This document shows positions 23,867-35,409 of a stretch of 64,000 nt of DNA, one piece after another. The translations under genes and the position numbers were made by a program. Numbering within the stretch: position 1 is the stretch's first letter; the number at the start of each line of letters is the position of its first letter. Origin of the DNA: Actinostola sp. cb2023. Taxonomy: Eukaryota > Cnidaria > Anthozoa > Actiniaria > Actinostolidae. Where the stretch lies: NCBI GenBank assembly GCA_033675265.1, contig JAUJYZ010001432.1, positions 186,001 to 250,000 of the forward strand, given 5' to 3'. The notes beneath the pieces were generated by a model. It worked only from the letters and a program-made list of their open reading frames with translations. It made no database searches and was not told where the DNA came from.

Positions 23867-24149
23867 TGCCATGCTCGAGGATCCAGCGGTTTTTGAGCGC
23901 GGACCGGTGTGTGATTACACAATAAATGTATGTCAATTATCAATGCTCAAACAAAGACAATCAAACATAACACGTGATGTCAAGTTTTAAAATATTTAAA
24001 ATTCGTATTACAATTAATTACTTATTAGGCTCCTTCCACACTGTTTATGTTGTTTATGTTTGGAGTCTCCAGTATAGTCGAAAGGTTAAAAGGTTTGAGC
24101 TGGCGTTTTTGTCTTGTTGTCGCTCTCCCCTTCCCTACCCTTGCTCAGT

Positions 24150-25300
24150 GAATCTGCTGTCAAGCCAGCAGCAGATTTGGAATTCTGTGACGTCAAAATG
24201 ACGTCAATCCCAATCTGCTGCTTCCGGCATGTGATAAAACCAGAACGCCGGAACGAAACCACCGGAACGAAACCACCAGAACGACCGGAACGAGAGTCGG
24301 AACCACCGGAACAAGAAATCGGAACCACCGGAACGACCGGAACGACCGAAACGACCTATCTAGACGATCGGAACCACTTAAAAACCATTAAAAAAATTAA
24401 CTAAATAAATATATTAATTAGTAAAACTAATTCAGTTTATTCATTTTCTTTATTTCTGTATTTCTTTATTTTTTCCTTATTGATAATGATTGAAGCGAAA
24501 CATACAGCTTCCCGTGCCGTCCGTACGGTTGGTACCAACCTCGTTATGTAACATATCCCCTGCATACCCTAGACAGATTTCGATCTGCGAACACGTGATC
24601 AATCAATCAATCAATCAATCAACCATTCAAAAGAATAATCAGCATGGAAGACTATTTTTCATTACAACAACACTCCATATTATTGTTTTTTTTATTGTAG
24701 TTACTGTATTTCCGTAATCAAATGAAATAATATAAATCAGGAGACCTTAATTAAAGGACAGACTGAGGGACTCTTCCAGTAATGGCTTTGGAATATCAGT
24801 GCTTTTAGAGTGCTGTAACTCTTCGGAAACTCCGTTTCAGGGTCGTACGTCTAAGCCATGACTTCCAATTCCACCTTTTATTTCAAGCACTAATTCTAAT
24901 TGGTAGCAAATTAGCAAACAATTTAAGCGGTGAATATTTTCAAAATTTCCAGAAACATGCAAGAAAAATGTTGAAAGGTTCCCAAGTGTCGGGTGCTGTA
25001 TTTTCGTTTCGATCATTATCAATAAGGAAAAAATAAAGAAATGAAGAAATAAAGAAAATGAATAAACTGAATTAGTTTTACTAATCAATATATTTATTTA
25101 GTTTATTTTTTTAATGGTTTTTAATGGTTCCGATCGTCTAGATAGGTCGTTCCGGTCGTTCCGGTCGTTCCGGTCGTTCCGGTGGTTTCGTTCCGGTGGT
25201 TTCGTTCCGGCGTTCCTGGTTTTATCACATGCCGCTGCTTTCCAATCTGCTGCTGGTCGAATCTGCTGCTGGCGAATCTGCTGCCAGAATCAATCTGGTC
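24150..25300. mobile_element. Foldback element, arms 24150-24500 and 25012-25300
   Basis: The arms mirror one another: GAATCTGCTG blocks, then a CGGAACGAC (9-bp) minisatellite, TCTAGACGATCGGAACCA, an ATTAAAAA tract, ACTGAATTAGTTTTAC and TTATTGATAATGAT. The loop is about 24500-25010. No transposase. The CGGAACGAC repeat number differs between arms. Confidence 0.8.
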
Positions 25301-25437
25301 TTTTTACGCTAGGGGGAAAAGGTCAAATGGGACGCAAGTTCTGTTTTTCCCCCCACCACACCATATATTATTATTTCTATTATTTGTCTCCATTTTGATG
25401 TTGTAATTGTTGGATTTTTGTGGCGAATATAAATTAA

Positions 25438-26012
25438 GGTGGCTCCATATAGTTTAAAGGGCCTTTATACCAAATGTAAAAAGCGTATTATAGCTAATAC
25501 GAATGTATAATTTGACACCCGTTCAGTCAACCATATGACAGATCATGACTTAGGGAATCGTTTTATATGAAAATGATCACTCGAAAGGTTACCATAGCAA
25601 CGCCATGCCAGCTTTAACAAAGGTCATTTTTCTCATAAAATCAATAAAAACGCACGGTTTACACGGTGAATCTTTTTTATACTTTCCATTATGAAAATTC
25701 TACACTTCACCTATCATTTGACAAAGAACTGAAACATTCCGCACTACAGAATCCAAAATATTGCAAAATATCGATTTTGCAAAATAATGAAAAATCTGGT
25801 ACCAATTTTTTCATATTATGTTAATTACTGCAGCTTTATATTACAAACAAATTGTAAAATTATGAAAAGATTTTACCGTGTAGCTTTGGAGTTTCTTTTC
25901 AAAAAAGATCGCCCGCGCATGACGTCAACAAAATAAAAATAATTAAAGTTCCATTATTGCGCATGCTCATGGTCTTGCGCGCGCGCGCCCGCTTAAACTA
26001 TATGGAGCCACC
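25438..26012. mobile_element. MITE, TIR GGTGGCTCCATATAGTTTAA, possible TAA TSD
   Basis: The ends GGTGGCTCCATATAGTTTAA and TTAAACTATATGGAGCCACC are perfect 20-bp inverted repeats. TAA occurs on both outer sides, which would suit a PIF/Harbinger-type 3-bp duplication. The 575-bp interior is AT-rich and non-coding. Confidence 0.8.
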
Positions 26013-26103
26013 TAAAATTAAAATTAATTTAAGAAAATGTATAATTTGTTGGGATTAAAATACTTAGTTTTGGAGCTGTCTAGAGCGCTGTTGAACTGAA
26101 CGC

Positions 26104-26990
26104 AAGCATAATTTTATAAGTGCAAGCACAAGGAGAGCCTTATGTCATAGTGAATACGGGCATAACGCAAGCATAAGCGCAAGCACAAGGAGAGCCTTAT
26201 ATATGTCATAGTGAATACGGGCATGACGCAAGCATAAGCACAAGCACAAGGAGAAAGGAGAGCCTTATGTCATAGTGAATACGGGCATGACGCAAGTATA
26301 AGCACAAGCACAAGGAGAGCCTTATGTCATAGTGAAAACGGGCATGACGCAAGCATAAGCACAAGCACAAGGAGAGCCTTATGTCATAGTGAAAACGGGC
26401 ATGACGCAAGCATAAGCGCAAGCACAAGGAGAGCCTTATGTCATAGTGAAAACGGGCATGACGCAAGCATAAGCACAAGCACAAGGAGAGCCTTATGTCA
26501 CAGTGAAAACGGGCATGACGCAAGCATAAGCACAAGCACAAGGAGAGCCTTATGTCACAGTGAAAACGGGCATGACGCAAGCATAAGCACAAGCACAAGT
26601 AGAGCCTTATGTCACAGTGAAAACGGGCATGACGCAAGCATAAGCGCAAGCACAAGGAGAGCCTTATGTCATAGTGAATACGGGCATGACGCAAGCATAA
26701 GCGCAAGCACAAGGAGAGCCTTATGTCATAGTTAATACGGGCATGACGCAAGCATAAGCGCAAGCACAAGGAGAGCCTTATGTCATAGTAAATACGGGCA
26801 TGACGCAAGCATAAACGCAAGCACAAGGAGAGCCTTATGTCATAGTGAATACGGGCATGACGCAAGCATAAGCGCAAGCACAACGAGAGCCTTATGTAAT
26901 AGTGAAAACGGGCATGACGCAAGCATAAGCGCAAGCACAAGGAGAGCTTTATGTCATAGTGAAAACGGGCATGACACAAGTGTTGAGGAA
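26104..26990. repeat. Minisatellite, 57-bp unit, about 15 copies
   Basis: The unit contains GACGCAAGCATAAGCGCAAG, CACAAGGAGAGCCTTATGTC and ATAGTGAAAACGGGCAT. Because 57 is divisible by three, a 265-codon frame on the minus strand stays open; this is not a gene. Shorter relatives lie at 28128-28220 and 47035-47185. Confidence 0.95.
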
Positions 26991-27003
26991 CACAATGAAG
27001 CAA

Positions 27004-28127
27004 TTATTTTATCATGCAATCTTGAAATAATATATTATTGATCAACCAATCATGTTAGTAAACATAGGTTATGAGCCCGCGTTAGAATCTCTGGCAAAAC
27101 CTGAGCCTCTCAGTCACATGCTATATAATCACCTGAAGGTCTTATGATGCTCTTACATACTGTTTCTGACCTTGGACGGCCTTGAACTTCGGATGATTTC
27201 CTGGTCCTGAACCAACACGTTACCTACGTAAGTTGAGCGACCTCCCAGTGTGATTAGGCATGTTGTATAACACGGACTCAACTGGACTGGACTGGACTGG
27301 ACTGGACCCGAAAAACATGGACCCACTCAGTCCGCGTTTTCGGAAAACACGGACTGAGTCTTAGGAAGACACATGTATGGTTGGGTTCACTGTAATGGAC
27401 AGAGTTTTGGCGGGAAAAGTAGAGCTTACGACACAGCTCCCAGTGTCATTTGACGCCGAACTTTATTTGTAAGTATTCTATGTTGATTTGAGTTGCAGTC
27501 GCTTTGAAGTATCAAAAAAACTTGATGAATTGGTGAGATTTTGCAGCCAATGCCACGGTGACACGACGGACAACACGACTTACCGAGGACTTGTCAAAAG
27601 ACACAAAAGTGTCCCCAATGACTTGAAGAAAGCTTCCTGATGCCAAAAACCTCAAGGTGATCATTACTTGGTTATTCATCAAGTAAATTCTACGAGACAC
27701 CATTTTGTTTCTTTCACGTCATTTTTATTCGGTGGATAAAAAGTTAAACAACCTACCTATCCGCGGATAACTTTATCCAGTGGATAACTCTTATCCAAGC
27801 TTCGTGCAACCGAATCACGCCATCTGGATAACTTTTATCCGCTGGATAAGGATTTATCCGGTGGATAGCGCCTATTCGCCTTTCGTACAACCGGGGCCAG
27901 ATAACCAAATATTTAGTTTTATACCAGCTAGGGACAACGCCCCCAGAACCCTGTAGTTAACATTGCTGGTAATTAGTCACAGTAGTTATCGATAAGTTGA
28001 TTGTTATAAAAACTGATGTACTAGTAAAACTCATCAGAGTCGAAGAGTATAGAAGTAGAAGAGTAAGCCAACAAACAAGAGTTAATCATATCAAATACCA
28101 CGATTCTACGGAGAGTTTCCCCTTCAT
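27004..28127. other. No gene; GGATAA palindrome cluster at 27725-27900
   Basis: No coding evidence. A short (CTGGA)n-type run lies at 27270-27306. At 27725-27900 several GGATAA...TTATCC palindromes occur close together, ending in CGTACAACCGGGGCC, which looks like one end of a widely dispersed MITE. Confidence 0.45.
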
Positions 28128-28220
28128 TACACAAGCATAAGCGCAAGCACAAGGAGAGCCTGAAAACGGGCATGACGCAAGGTCCGCAAGCAGAATACGA
28201 CACAAGCATAAGCGCAAGGC
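28128..28220. repeat. Partial copies of the 57-bp minisatellite
   Basis: Two degraded units (ACACAAGCATAAGCGCAAG, AACGGGCATGACGCAAGG). The 5.67-kb transposon inserted in this sequence: its TSD GCGCAAGGC is part of the unit. Confidence 0.75.
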
Positions 28221-29443
28221 TACCCTGGTTCCAGAGGCGCTTTTCACTTTTCGAGCTTAACGCAGAGAAGAGAAGAGAGCGCCTCTGGTAGAATCCGTTG
28301 GGAATCTCACTTCCATGCTAGACCCCAAGTCTCTCTCTGTCGCTAAAACACGCAAAACCGGTTTGGCGACTGATGGCTGATCATATTACTATGACAACTT
28401 TGAATGGTTTTCTAACTGCAAAGTTTTGAACATTTTGTGACTTCAAATCCATTGTCGATAAGAGTACAGACAATGGAAAACCGCTTGCGATTTCTTTTTC
28501 ACAATAACAAAATCAAAAAAACATCCAAAAGCAAGAATAAAGTTTGAAAGAAAAACCGTTTCAAGCGCGCGCTGGATCCGTGCGCGAGCGATTCGTCATT
28601 CTATGTGTCTCGGGTAGAGCCAGAGGAGGTTGAGCATTCATCACGTGACTTAATCGACCAATCACATTTGCCGTATTTCTGCGTTCACGGCAATTTAATT
28701 TTCATTGCAAGGAAAAACATACATGTTTTATGCTTGATTGAACTCATTGATATGAAAATGTCGCCACAACACTTGTAGAAATGACTGAAGACAAAAGACC
28801 TCTTATCATCGCTAAGCCAACAAAGAAATAGACACAAAAACATTTGCAATATAAAGATGAGCAATCAGTGATGCAGAAAAGTCCATCCCACCCCATCCCA
28901 CCTCTTACCGTTTGCAAGTTATACGCCGTTGAAGTTCGACAACAACTTAGCCAAACAGCGCCATTTTTACTCGCCATTTTGAATTCGTGGCGATGTGAAG
29001 CTCGGATATAAAAAGTGTAAAAACTTAATGATATGTCCTGTTTTTATATCACTGTCGTGTGTTACATTTACGTAGCAGTGAGGTATAATGTATCCAAGAA
29101 TTCAATGAAACAATATATGGTATGTTATGCATTGTTTTGCCCTTGGTCAACTATAAGAATTGAAAGATCTTGTCAAATATGTGGCACTCTACTCTGAAAA
29201 CAATGTGTGGCCAATTCACACAAGAATGAATACTTTTGGGAGCAATGCTCAAAAGCTGTGTCTCAAACTGGAGGGAATAATCGATCCGGTAATTATTATA
29301 ACCTGCAGCCAGTGTATGGCAATATATTTATTGATCCATGAAATTAAAATAATTTATCTGGTTTTGATTTAAGGGGCTGCCTGTTGTGACAAGGTAATCA
29401 GAGTTCTTAAACCAAAATTCCCAACTTTGGAATATGCAGAGGA

Positions 29444-29830
29444 AGAATATGGCATTCTCTATTTTCTCATAGCACATAATGCTTTGCGCCTTGGGGGGTA
29501 ATACAAAAGAAAATGGGAGCTTTCCGTCAATCATGTAATTATGCAATGTTCACCATTTTCTTTTGTATTACCCCCAAGGTGCAAAGCATTATGCAGGGGC
29601 GTAGCCAGGATTTTCCATTGGGGGGGGGGGGGGGGGGGGGGACACTCGTGGGGGGGGGGGGGGGTTACACTCCATATCGTTCACCACCAAATCCCCCCCC
29701 CCCCCTCTCCTCAAACTTATAAATTTAAAGAGTAGACCCAGAGGAAGGGGGGTCACAGGCACCCTGTGACCTCCCCCTGCCTACGCCCCTGTTATGTGCT
29801 ATGAGAAAGTAGAGAATTGACTATGTGAAT
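29444..29830. mobile_element. Short foldback interrupted by a 198-bp MITE
   Basis: The arm at 29444-29517 is the inverse of 29549-29830 once 29594-29791 is removed; both share GCATAATGCTTTGCGCCTTG and GTAATACAAAAGAAAATGG. Confidence 0.75.
29594..29791 (+). mobile_element. CAGGGGCGTAGCC MITE, 5-bp TSD TTATG
   Basis: Starts CAGGGGCGTAGCCAGG and ends CCTACGCCCCTG, with TTATG on both sides (29589-29593, 29792-29796). The empty site can be read from the other arm of the host foldback, which has TTATG once. It includes G18 and G14 runs. The tip resembles widespread metazoan DNA transposons; the superfamily is left open. Confidence 0.8.
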
Positions 29831-30250
29831 GATGAAGATGTAAAAGTTGGTAAAGGCCAGCCACCAAACCATTCACCTTGGATGTTTACTGTACATATAA
29901 AATGATGCATAACAATCTCTACAAATTGTCCATCACAATAGTCCCTTTTCGCGTTCATAGATCCCGTTGTAAAACCGCTGTACGTATTGACATCAGACGC
30001 ATTTGTACAGGGTTAGCCTCGAGTCAGTGTAAATTATTCACAAATATCAACAAGAACACGAAAAATTGTTGACATGAAACAATAGAAACATTTTTGAATT
30101 GCACGGACTGTTCTCTGAATCGAGGCTAAGCCTGTACAAATGCGTCTTTTGTCAAGGACAGCGGTCATCTCTAAACAACGCGAAAAGTACAAGCCTCATG
30201 TAATGGACATAAAAAAAGAAATATGTAAATATTATTATAATTTTTATTAT

Positions 30251-30382
30251 AGGTTATGGAATATTATTAATATAAAATGACATCAGCAAACCACTTGCTG
30301 GCCAAAGACTTTAATATAAATGTTTCATAACAGTCTTTGACCAGCAAGTGGTTCTCCAATGTCATTTTATATTCCATAACCT
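30251..30382. mobile_element. Hairpin MITE flanked by TA
   Basis: TIR GGTTATGGAATAT against ATATTCCATAACC. The inner segment ACCACTTGCTGG(C/T)CAAAGAC is also inverted. TA on both sides suits a Tc1/mariner-type duplication. Confidence 0.75.
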
Positions 30383-31352
30383 AGATCATTCATTGATTGA
30401 CGTCGCGTCTTGTATCATATTTTATTGATCCTGCTCGCTCATGGCATGGTTGTTGGTGTTCCAATTTTCAATCTATATACTGGCAGCCTATTGTTATAAT
30501 TATATAAACTGTATATAATATATATAATTAAATATTATTTATTTTATATATGTAAATATTATTTATATACAGCGATTTGCAAAAATTATGTAAAAGCAAT
30601 ATATATCAATATATCGGGTGCATTGTGGGTAATTTTCATCATAAAATGGCTGAATAAGCCCTCTAAAGTTCACATTTTTCAATTGTTTTTCACATACATG
30701 CTACAAATGTTAATTGGGTTTAGATTCAGGTTTAATAATAGCTAAAATCAAAGAATTAGGATTATGCAAATTACTATATATCGATATATCGATCGATTAG
30801 GATTTTACAGAATTTTTGCAAATTGCTGTACCTTTACAGAATACAACAGTCTGAATATATGAAGAAAATAAACATGAGTTTCATTTTCATCAAATGTGAT
30901 TTTAATGTTATCTTGTATATAGAAGTGCATGTACAAGAACTTATCATCTAGTTTCAATTGCATTTTCTAAAACTCATTAATAATTCATGAGCAATTATTG
31001 GTCCAATCAGGGTTGTCAAATCGGTCACATGCTTTGCCTCGTGGTTTTAAACCTGATAAAACACTCCTGCTCGTTTATTAAACAGTACATGAACATGCCA
31101 GTATCTTCATATACTGCACTGTAGTAGTTTCAAGTATATAAATATACTGGTACCAATGAACTACATTTGTACTTCAGGACCTATTGAAAAGTGGCTCCTT
31201 CGGGTACCGCAAACCTTTGTATTCTGTGTTAGCTTCGTTCTATTGTATAACTTGGACTGCTTTTTGTTGTTTCCATTGAATTGCATAGACAATGTCTGGT
31301 ACACAATTAGTAAATGCCAAAAAAGTAGTGAGCATAAATAGTAGATACTAAT

Positions 31353-31744
31353 TACTCGGCGGGCTGCCTATGGCAGACGCCGAGTTTTAAAATGGGCTTT
31401 CTTTTTCTTCGTCCGTCACAAATTGGCAATTCGTCATGACAACGCATGCGCTCAAACGTATATCGCAGGCTCATACGAGACGTGCACGTTTGCCTCATTC
31501 GATTCGATGAACTGGGAATCTTCTTCTTTCGGACGAAGCTCATGACAAACTGAAGTCATTTTGTCGATAACTGATCGCTAGCTTGCTGGTAGATACTCTC
31601 AGAGAATGATCACGTATTTTCTACAAGAAACTCAACAAAGCCAATAAGCCGACCCGCACTGCGAAAGTAATCGTAACGAGACGTTGTCTAGACATCACTA
31701 CACAACAACAACACCCGCCGAGAAAACGCTCTCAGAGCGTCTTG
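31353..31744 (+). mobile_element. Helitron2-like short element E2
   Basis: The 5' end is TTACTCGGCGGGCTGCC with a palindrome closing at GCCGAGTTTTAAAATGGGC. The 3' end is CCCGCCGAGAAA, then the hairpin ACGCTC-TC-AGAGCGT and CTTGTT. The 5' tip ACTCGGCGGG pairs with the 3' CCCGCCGAG; this differs from the ACTCGGGC of E1 and E3 but stays self-complementary. Only 392 bp and non-coding. Confidence 0.6.
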
Positions 31745-31844
31745 TTCCATAATAAGTTTGGTAAAATCACTCTGGCATGACTGTACAATAGGCCATATCC
31801 TCTAAGGTCATGTGACCTCAGTCCTTAAATCAAGCAGCAATACG

Positions 31845-32190
31845 TGTTTTGGTCCCACTTAGGGTGTCAGAAATAAAAATGACCACCAATAGAGTTTTCC
31901 GGTCCCTTTTAGGGTATTCAATCAACAGCGATATTTAAAAACTTTCTTTAAAAATAGCTTAAAGATTTATATGACAACGTTTTCTTAAACTTGTAAGAGT
32001 GGAAGGCGTTTGATGCTAGTGTCTTTTATACTATTAAAATAACTTTTTAAATTGGTCCCTTTTAGGGGTAAAAATATTCGCTGCCACGCCCACCAAGACA
32101 AGACTCCGGTCCCTTTTAGGGGTCATTTTCAAAATTTTCGACGAGCATCCCTACCCCCTTTTATAAGGGAGTCCCCCCCCCCCGGGGGTA
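31845..32190 (-). mobile_element. Poly-G-tipped MITE with ACCCCTAAAAGG motifs, second copy
   Basis: In minus orientation it starts at a G run, then ACTCCCTTATAAAAGGGGG and GACCCCTAAAAGGGACC. At least four GGTCCCTTTTAGGG or variant sites occur (31851, 31904, 32055, 32110). Matches 8684-9020 in order of parts. A second poly-G element tip follows at 32236-32250. Confidence 0.6.
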
Positions 32191-32259
32191 GGATGTGGAT
32201 CAATGTTCTCATAGTATGTTAGTGGTGCCAACACCCGGGGGGGGGGGGGGGTACAGGTA

Positions 32260-33430
32260 TGTGCTGCTGGATAGGGTATGGTTTTTGAGCTTTTGGTCTT
32301 AGATAAAATATGCATTTCACCCTAAATTGTCTTGAATCGGGTCTGTAATTCTGACAATTCTGACCCTGTTCAAGACAGTCGGTAAAAAGTTGTCCCTATC
32401 TAAGACTCGAGGAAAATTCTCTACCCTATTTTAGACAGTTATTGACAACTTAGTGTCTAGTTAGTAGTAATCCTGCCTTATAGTAAGGCACTTTTTTTTT
32501 CAAAATCTTCTATGTAAGGGGAGGGAAAAAAATCTGAAAAATTCTGAAACTCGCTCCAGACACTGGCAGGAACTACTTCAAGACATATAGTAAGTTACCA
32601 TAACATTTATTCAATATTTACGCTGAAAATCGACCATTGAATAATTCCCATACATTCTCTTATACAAATGCTGAACTTGGGCTACCTGTGAAACTACAGG
32701 TAAGTTTACTGCAAACACAGTGAATGAATTCAATGACAAAACGACTAGTACTTAATTAACTTTATATTCGACAGATCTATTTAGAGAAGTTATGCACCTT
32801 TTAATAACTTTTTTTAAACGAGAGGATTGATTGAGTAAGCTTTAATGGTTTTAAATGGTTCGACCAAAAAAACAATTCAGATAATATGATAAAATATCAT
32901 TGCTTACCTCGATGTTATAACCAATGATTACTTGAATAATACAGGGAGAGCTTTTCTCAGTCAGTTATCTGACTTTCTCTCCGTCTGGAAACAAAACAAT
33001 TCGTCGTTCACGAAGCTTGAGGGAAACTGAAACTGATCGACATGGCCGCCTACTACTTTCAAAGTCATGAATGGCAAAGATTTGATAGTGCAATTATGTA
33101 CAAACTGAAAATCTACGCAGTGTAGGTACAATAGTTGAGAAGTTTGAAGAAAATCAACACAAAACGTTTCCACAGTTTATATGGCAGCCATTAATATTAT
33201 GCAAACTCAAAGCCAAAGGACCGCGATACGGATCGTACCGGACACAGTAATTAAATAGAAATAACTCCTAGCTATACGTTAGAACGAAGCTATACGATAG
33301 AACGAAACTAGCACAGATTACAATAAAGGTTTACGGTACGCGAAGAAGAGAGAGCCGATTATATACGAACTGAGAGACATCCTCACGCTCAAGTGAGCAC
33401 AAATCACTTTTTGGTCCACAATCCCTTGCG
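32260..33430. other. Interior of the large TIR element, no gene
   Basis: AT-rich with spurious ORFs only. A copy of the 14-nt motif (TTGGGCTACCTGTG) is at 32677-32690. Confidence 0.4.
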
Positions 33431-33902
33431 GGCCTCGCTCAACCTCCTCTGGGTAGAGCCAAGGTAGAGTAGAGCCAATCACATTGCGAAATTACGCTCT
33501 GTTTTTGTAAAAACAGTCTTTGTAGAGTATGCAATATCAACATATCAATATTGGGAAGAGGAAAGTTCCATTTGTTTGACGGTAAAGCTTCGAAGGAGCA
33601 AAATGTTGACATCAAGAGTTTCTCTTCAAAACCGGTTTTACAATCACTAATTGCGACATTCTGTGAAAGCCAATAGCAATGCGTGTTATATGGCAATTTC
33701 ACGGTCAAGCCTGGTAACGACTACTATTAACCAATCAGCGACGAGGTTCAAATTCTGTACTTGGGGCCTAGCATGGAAGTGAGATTCCCAACGGATTCTA
33801 CCAGAGGCGCTCTCTTCTCTTCTCTCCGTTCGCGCATACTCTCACCTAAATCCTTCGGCTCGAAAAGCGAAAAGCGCCTCTGGAACCAGGGTAGCGCAAG
33901 GC

Positions 33903-35234
33903 CGGATCAAATTTTTTTCTATTTGTTTTGCTTGCGCTTTGACTTGCACTTCTCTTGTTCGTCCCTAATAATACGCGCGCTGCGCTTTGATTGGTCGAGG
34001 GTGACAGATGACGTCAAAAAACCACTCAATTCTCATTGATATATAAAGTCTCATTATTATTATTAACAAATAGATTCCATTTTTCAGTACGTCTGTGCAA
34101 ATAGAACAACAGTCACGCCACAGTATGAAATACGCCATCTTTGTACTCATACAAATCCCACAATGCAATGCGTTTCAACATATGTGACGTCATTTGTCTC
34201 AATGAGGTCCTCAAATTGGCAAAGCATTCTGGTACTGATATTCATGACGCCAACATGCAAACGGCCTAGTATCGATGATAAACGTACAGGCAGATCTGTT
34301 CTGACGGTTCAGTACTGTAGTCAAGTAAGGTTTTATTATGTTACCTCTTGTATCCGGTCTCCCCGCAGCCGTGGGAGACTATACCACAGGAAGCCCAGGA
34401 AAATAGTTTTATTTTAATGTTTGTCTGCCTGTGATAGTAAATGGGTAATAAAAATATTTTAAAATTGTAAAATTAAAGATAACAATAAATTAAAAATAAA
34501 AATAAATGCCACTATGTTTGACAGAGAGAAGAGTGGTTGATGGGCTCCTGTTGTGTTGTATATTCAGGGCGCCTCAGTAATACATTTTTGAAGTATGTCC
34601 TTATAACCGCCAAACCAGCTCGCCAAACCCTCGCCAAAGCCTCGCCAAACCCTCGCCAAACCCCAGCCCCCGCCTCCCCAAATTCCCGCTTTCTTTCTAC
34701 TGGTTTTGTTGCTGGAAGACAAAACTGAATAAGCAAGATGAAGTCCAACAGTAAAATTGGGCAACACGTTGACGTCGGAGAAATGCTTGCGTCGACCTTT
34801 AGTTCAACCGCAGCTATTGTTTTCAAGCGGATTCGGAGTTCCGCGCGAATGAACGAGAAAAATGAAATTGTCAATCATTAACAATCAAGTGGATATTGAT
34901 AGTCATGTAGTTGTCCTTATGAATATCTCTACAATCTTTGTTCCATGTGCTTATAGGAAATGAAAGTTTCTTGGGTATCAAAACTGCACAAAGTAATCGC
35001 GCAAAAATGCGAAAATTAGCGTGCATTATAAAGGTGCAGAAACTACTATATCGCGGTTCCGTCAAATTGCGCCGATAATGTTTTTCTGTTTCCGCGCGCT
35101 CGGGGGACCTGAGGCCACTGAATGTTATATACACAATGCACATTTGCATAAACGCCATTCATAAAGAAACGTTTACTCTGGCCAAACTGCGAACTGCAGA
35201 CTACATTGTATGACACCGTCTAGATTTCAAAGTA
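33903..35234. promoter_or_regulatory. LRP2: Region upstream of the LRP2-like start codon
   Basis: Presumed 5' UTR and promoter, by position only. No TATA box or initiator can be assigned. A CGCCAAACCCT minisatellite lies at 34612-34670 and a copy of the 14-nt motif at 34385-34398. Upstream non-coding exons cannot be ruled out. Confidence 0.3.
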
Positions 35235-35409
35235 ATGCTACTACTTAACCAACAGACAAGCGAAGACATAACTCGTTCTAAATATAATACAGGAAGAAAA
35301 CATACGCTTTGCTTTGTTCTGCTGTGTGGAATATTTTGGAGCTTCAGCTCATTTCGGTTTTGCGAAGTTGATGCTCTCACTCTCGGTTTCACATTCACAG
35401 AAATCGCAG
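35235..35409 (+). CDS. LRP2: LRP2-like exon 1: signal peptide
   Basis: ATG at 35235. Residues 24-43 ([20 protein letters not shown]) are a hydrophobic signal core after a basic stretch (SKYNTGRKH). The exon ends ATC GCA G at donor GTACAG, phase 1, and joins the next exon in frame. The start has a long N-region, so an internal or upstream start is possible. Confidence 0.7.

Larger units (their letters stand above)
28221..33893. mobile_element. 5.67-kb TIR element, 9-bp TSD GCGCAAGGC
   Basis: The left end TACCCTGGTTCCAGAGGCGC (28221) and right end GCGCCTCTGGAACCAGGGTA (to 33893) are inverted copies. Close matching runs about 110-130 bp inward, and patchier matches reach about 28650 and 33430 (AGAGGAGGTTGAGC). 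GCGCAAGGC is duplicated at 28212-28220 and 33894-33902. Each TIR has an internal hairpin, CCAGAGGCGC against GCGCCTCTGG. The interior has no transposase-sized ORF. It is loaded with nested elements (29444-29830, 30251-30382, 31353-31744, 31845-32190), so it is probably a non-autonomous or decayed copy. The family is shared with the MITE at 18182-18539. Confidence 0.82.

Noticed and set aside
26206..27003. 265-codon open frame rich in LCLRHARFHYDIRLS
   Set aside because: Wholly inside the 57-bp minisatellite; open only because the period is divisible by three.
34512..34874. 120-codon minus-strand ORF upstream of the LRP2-like gene
   Set aside because: Its patterned part comes from a CGCCAAACCCT minisatellite; no homology recognised.
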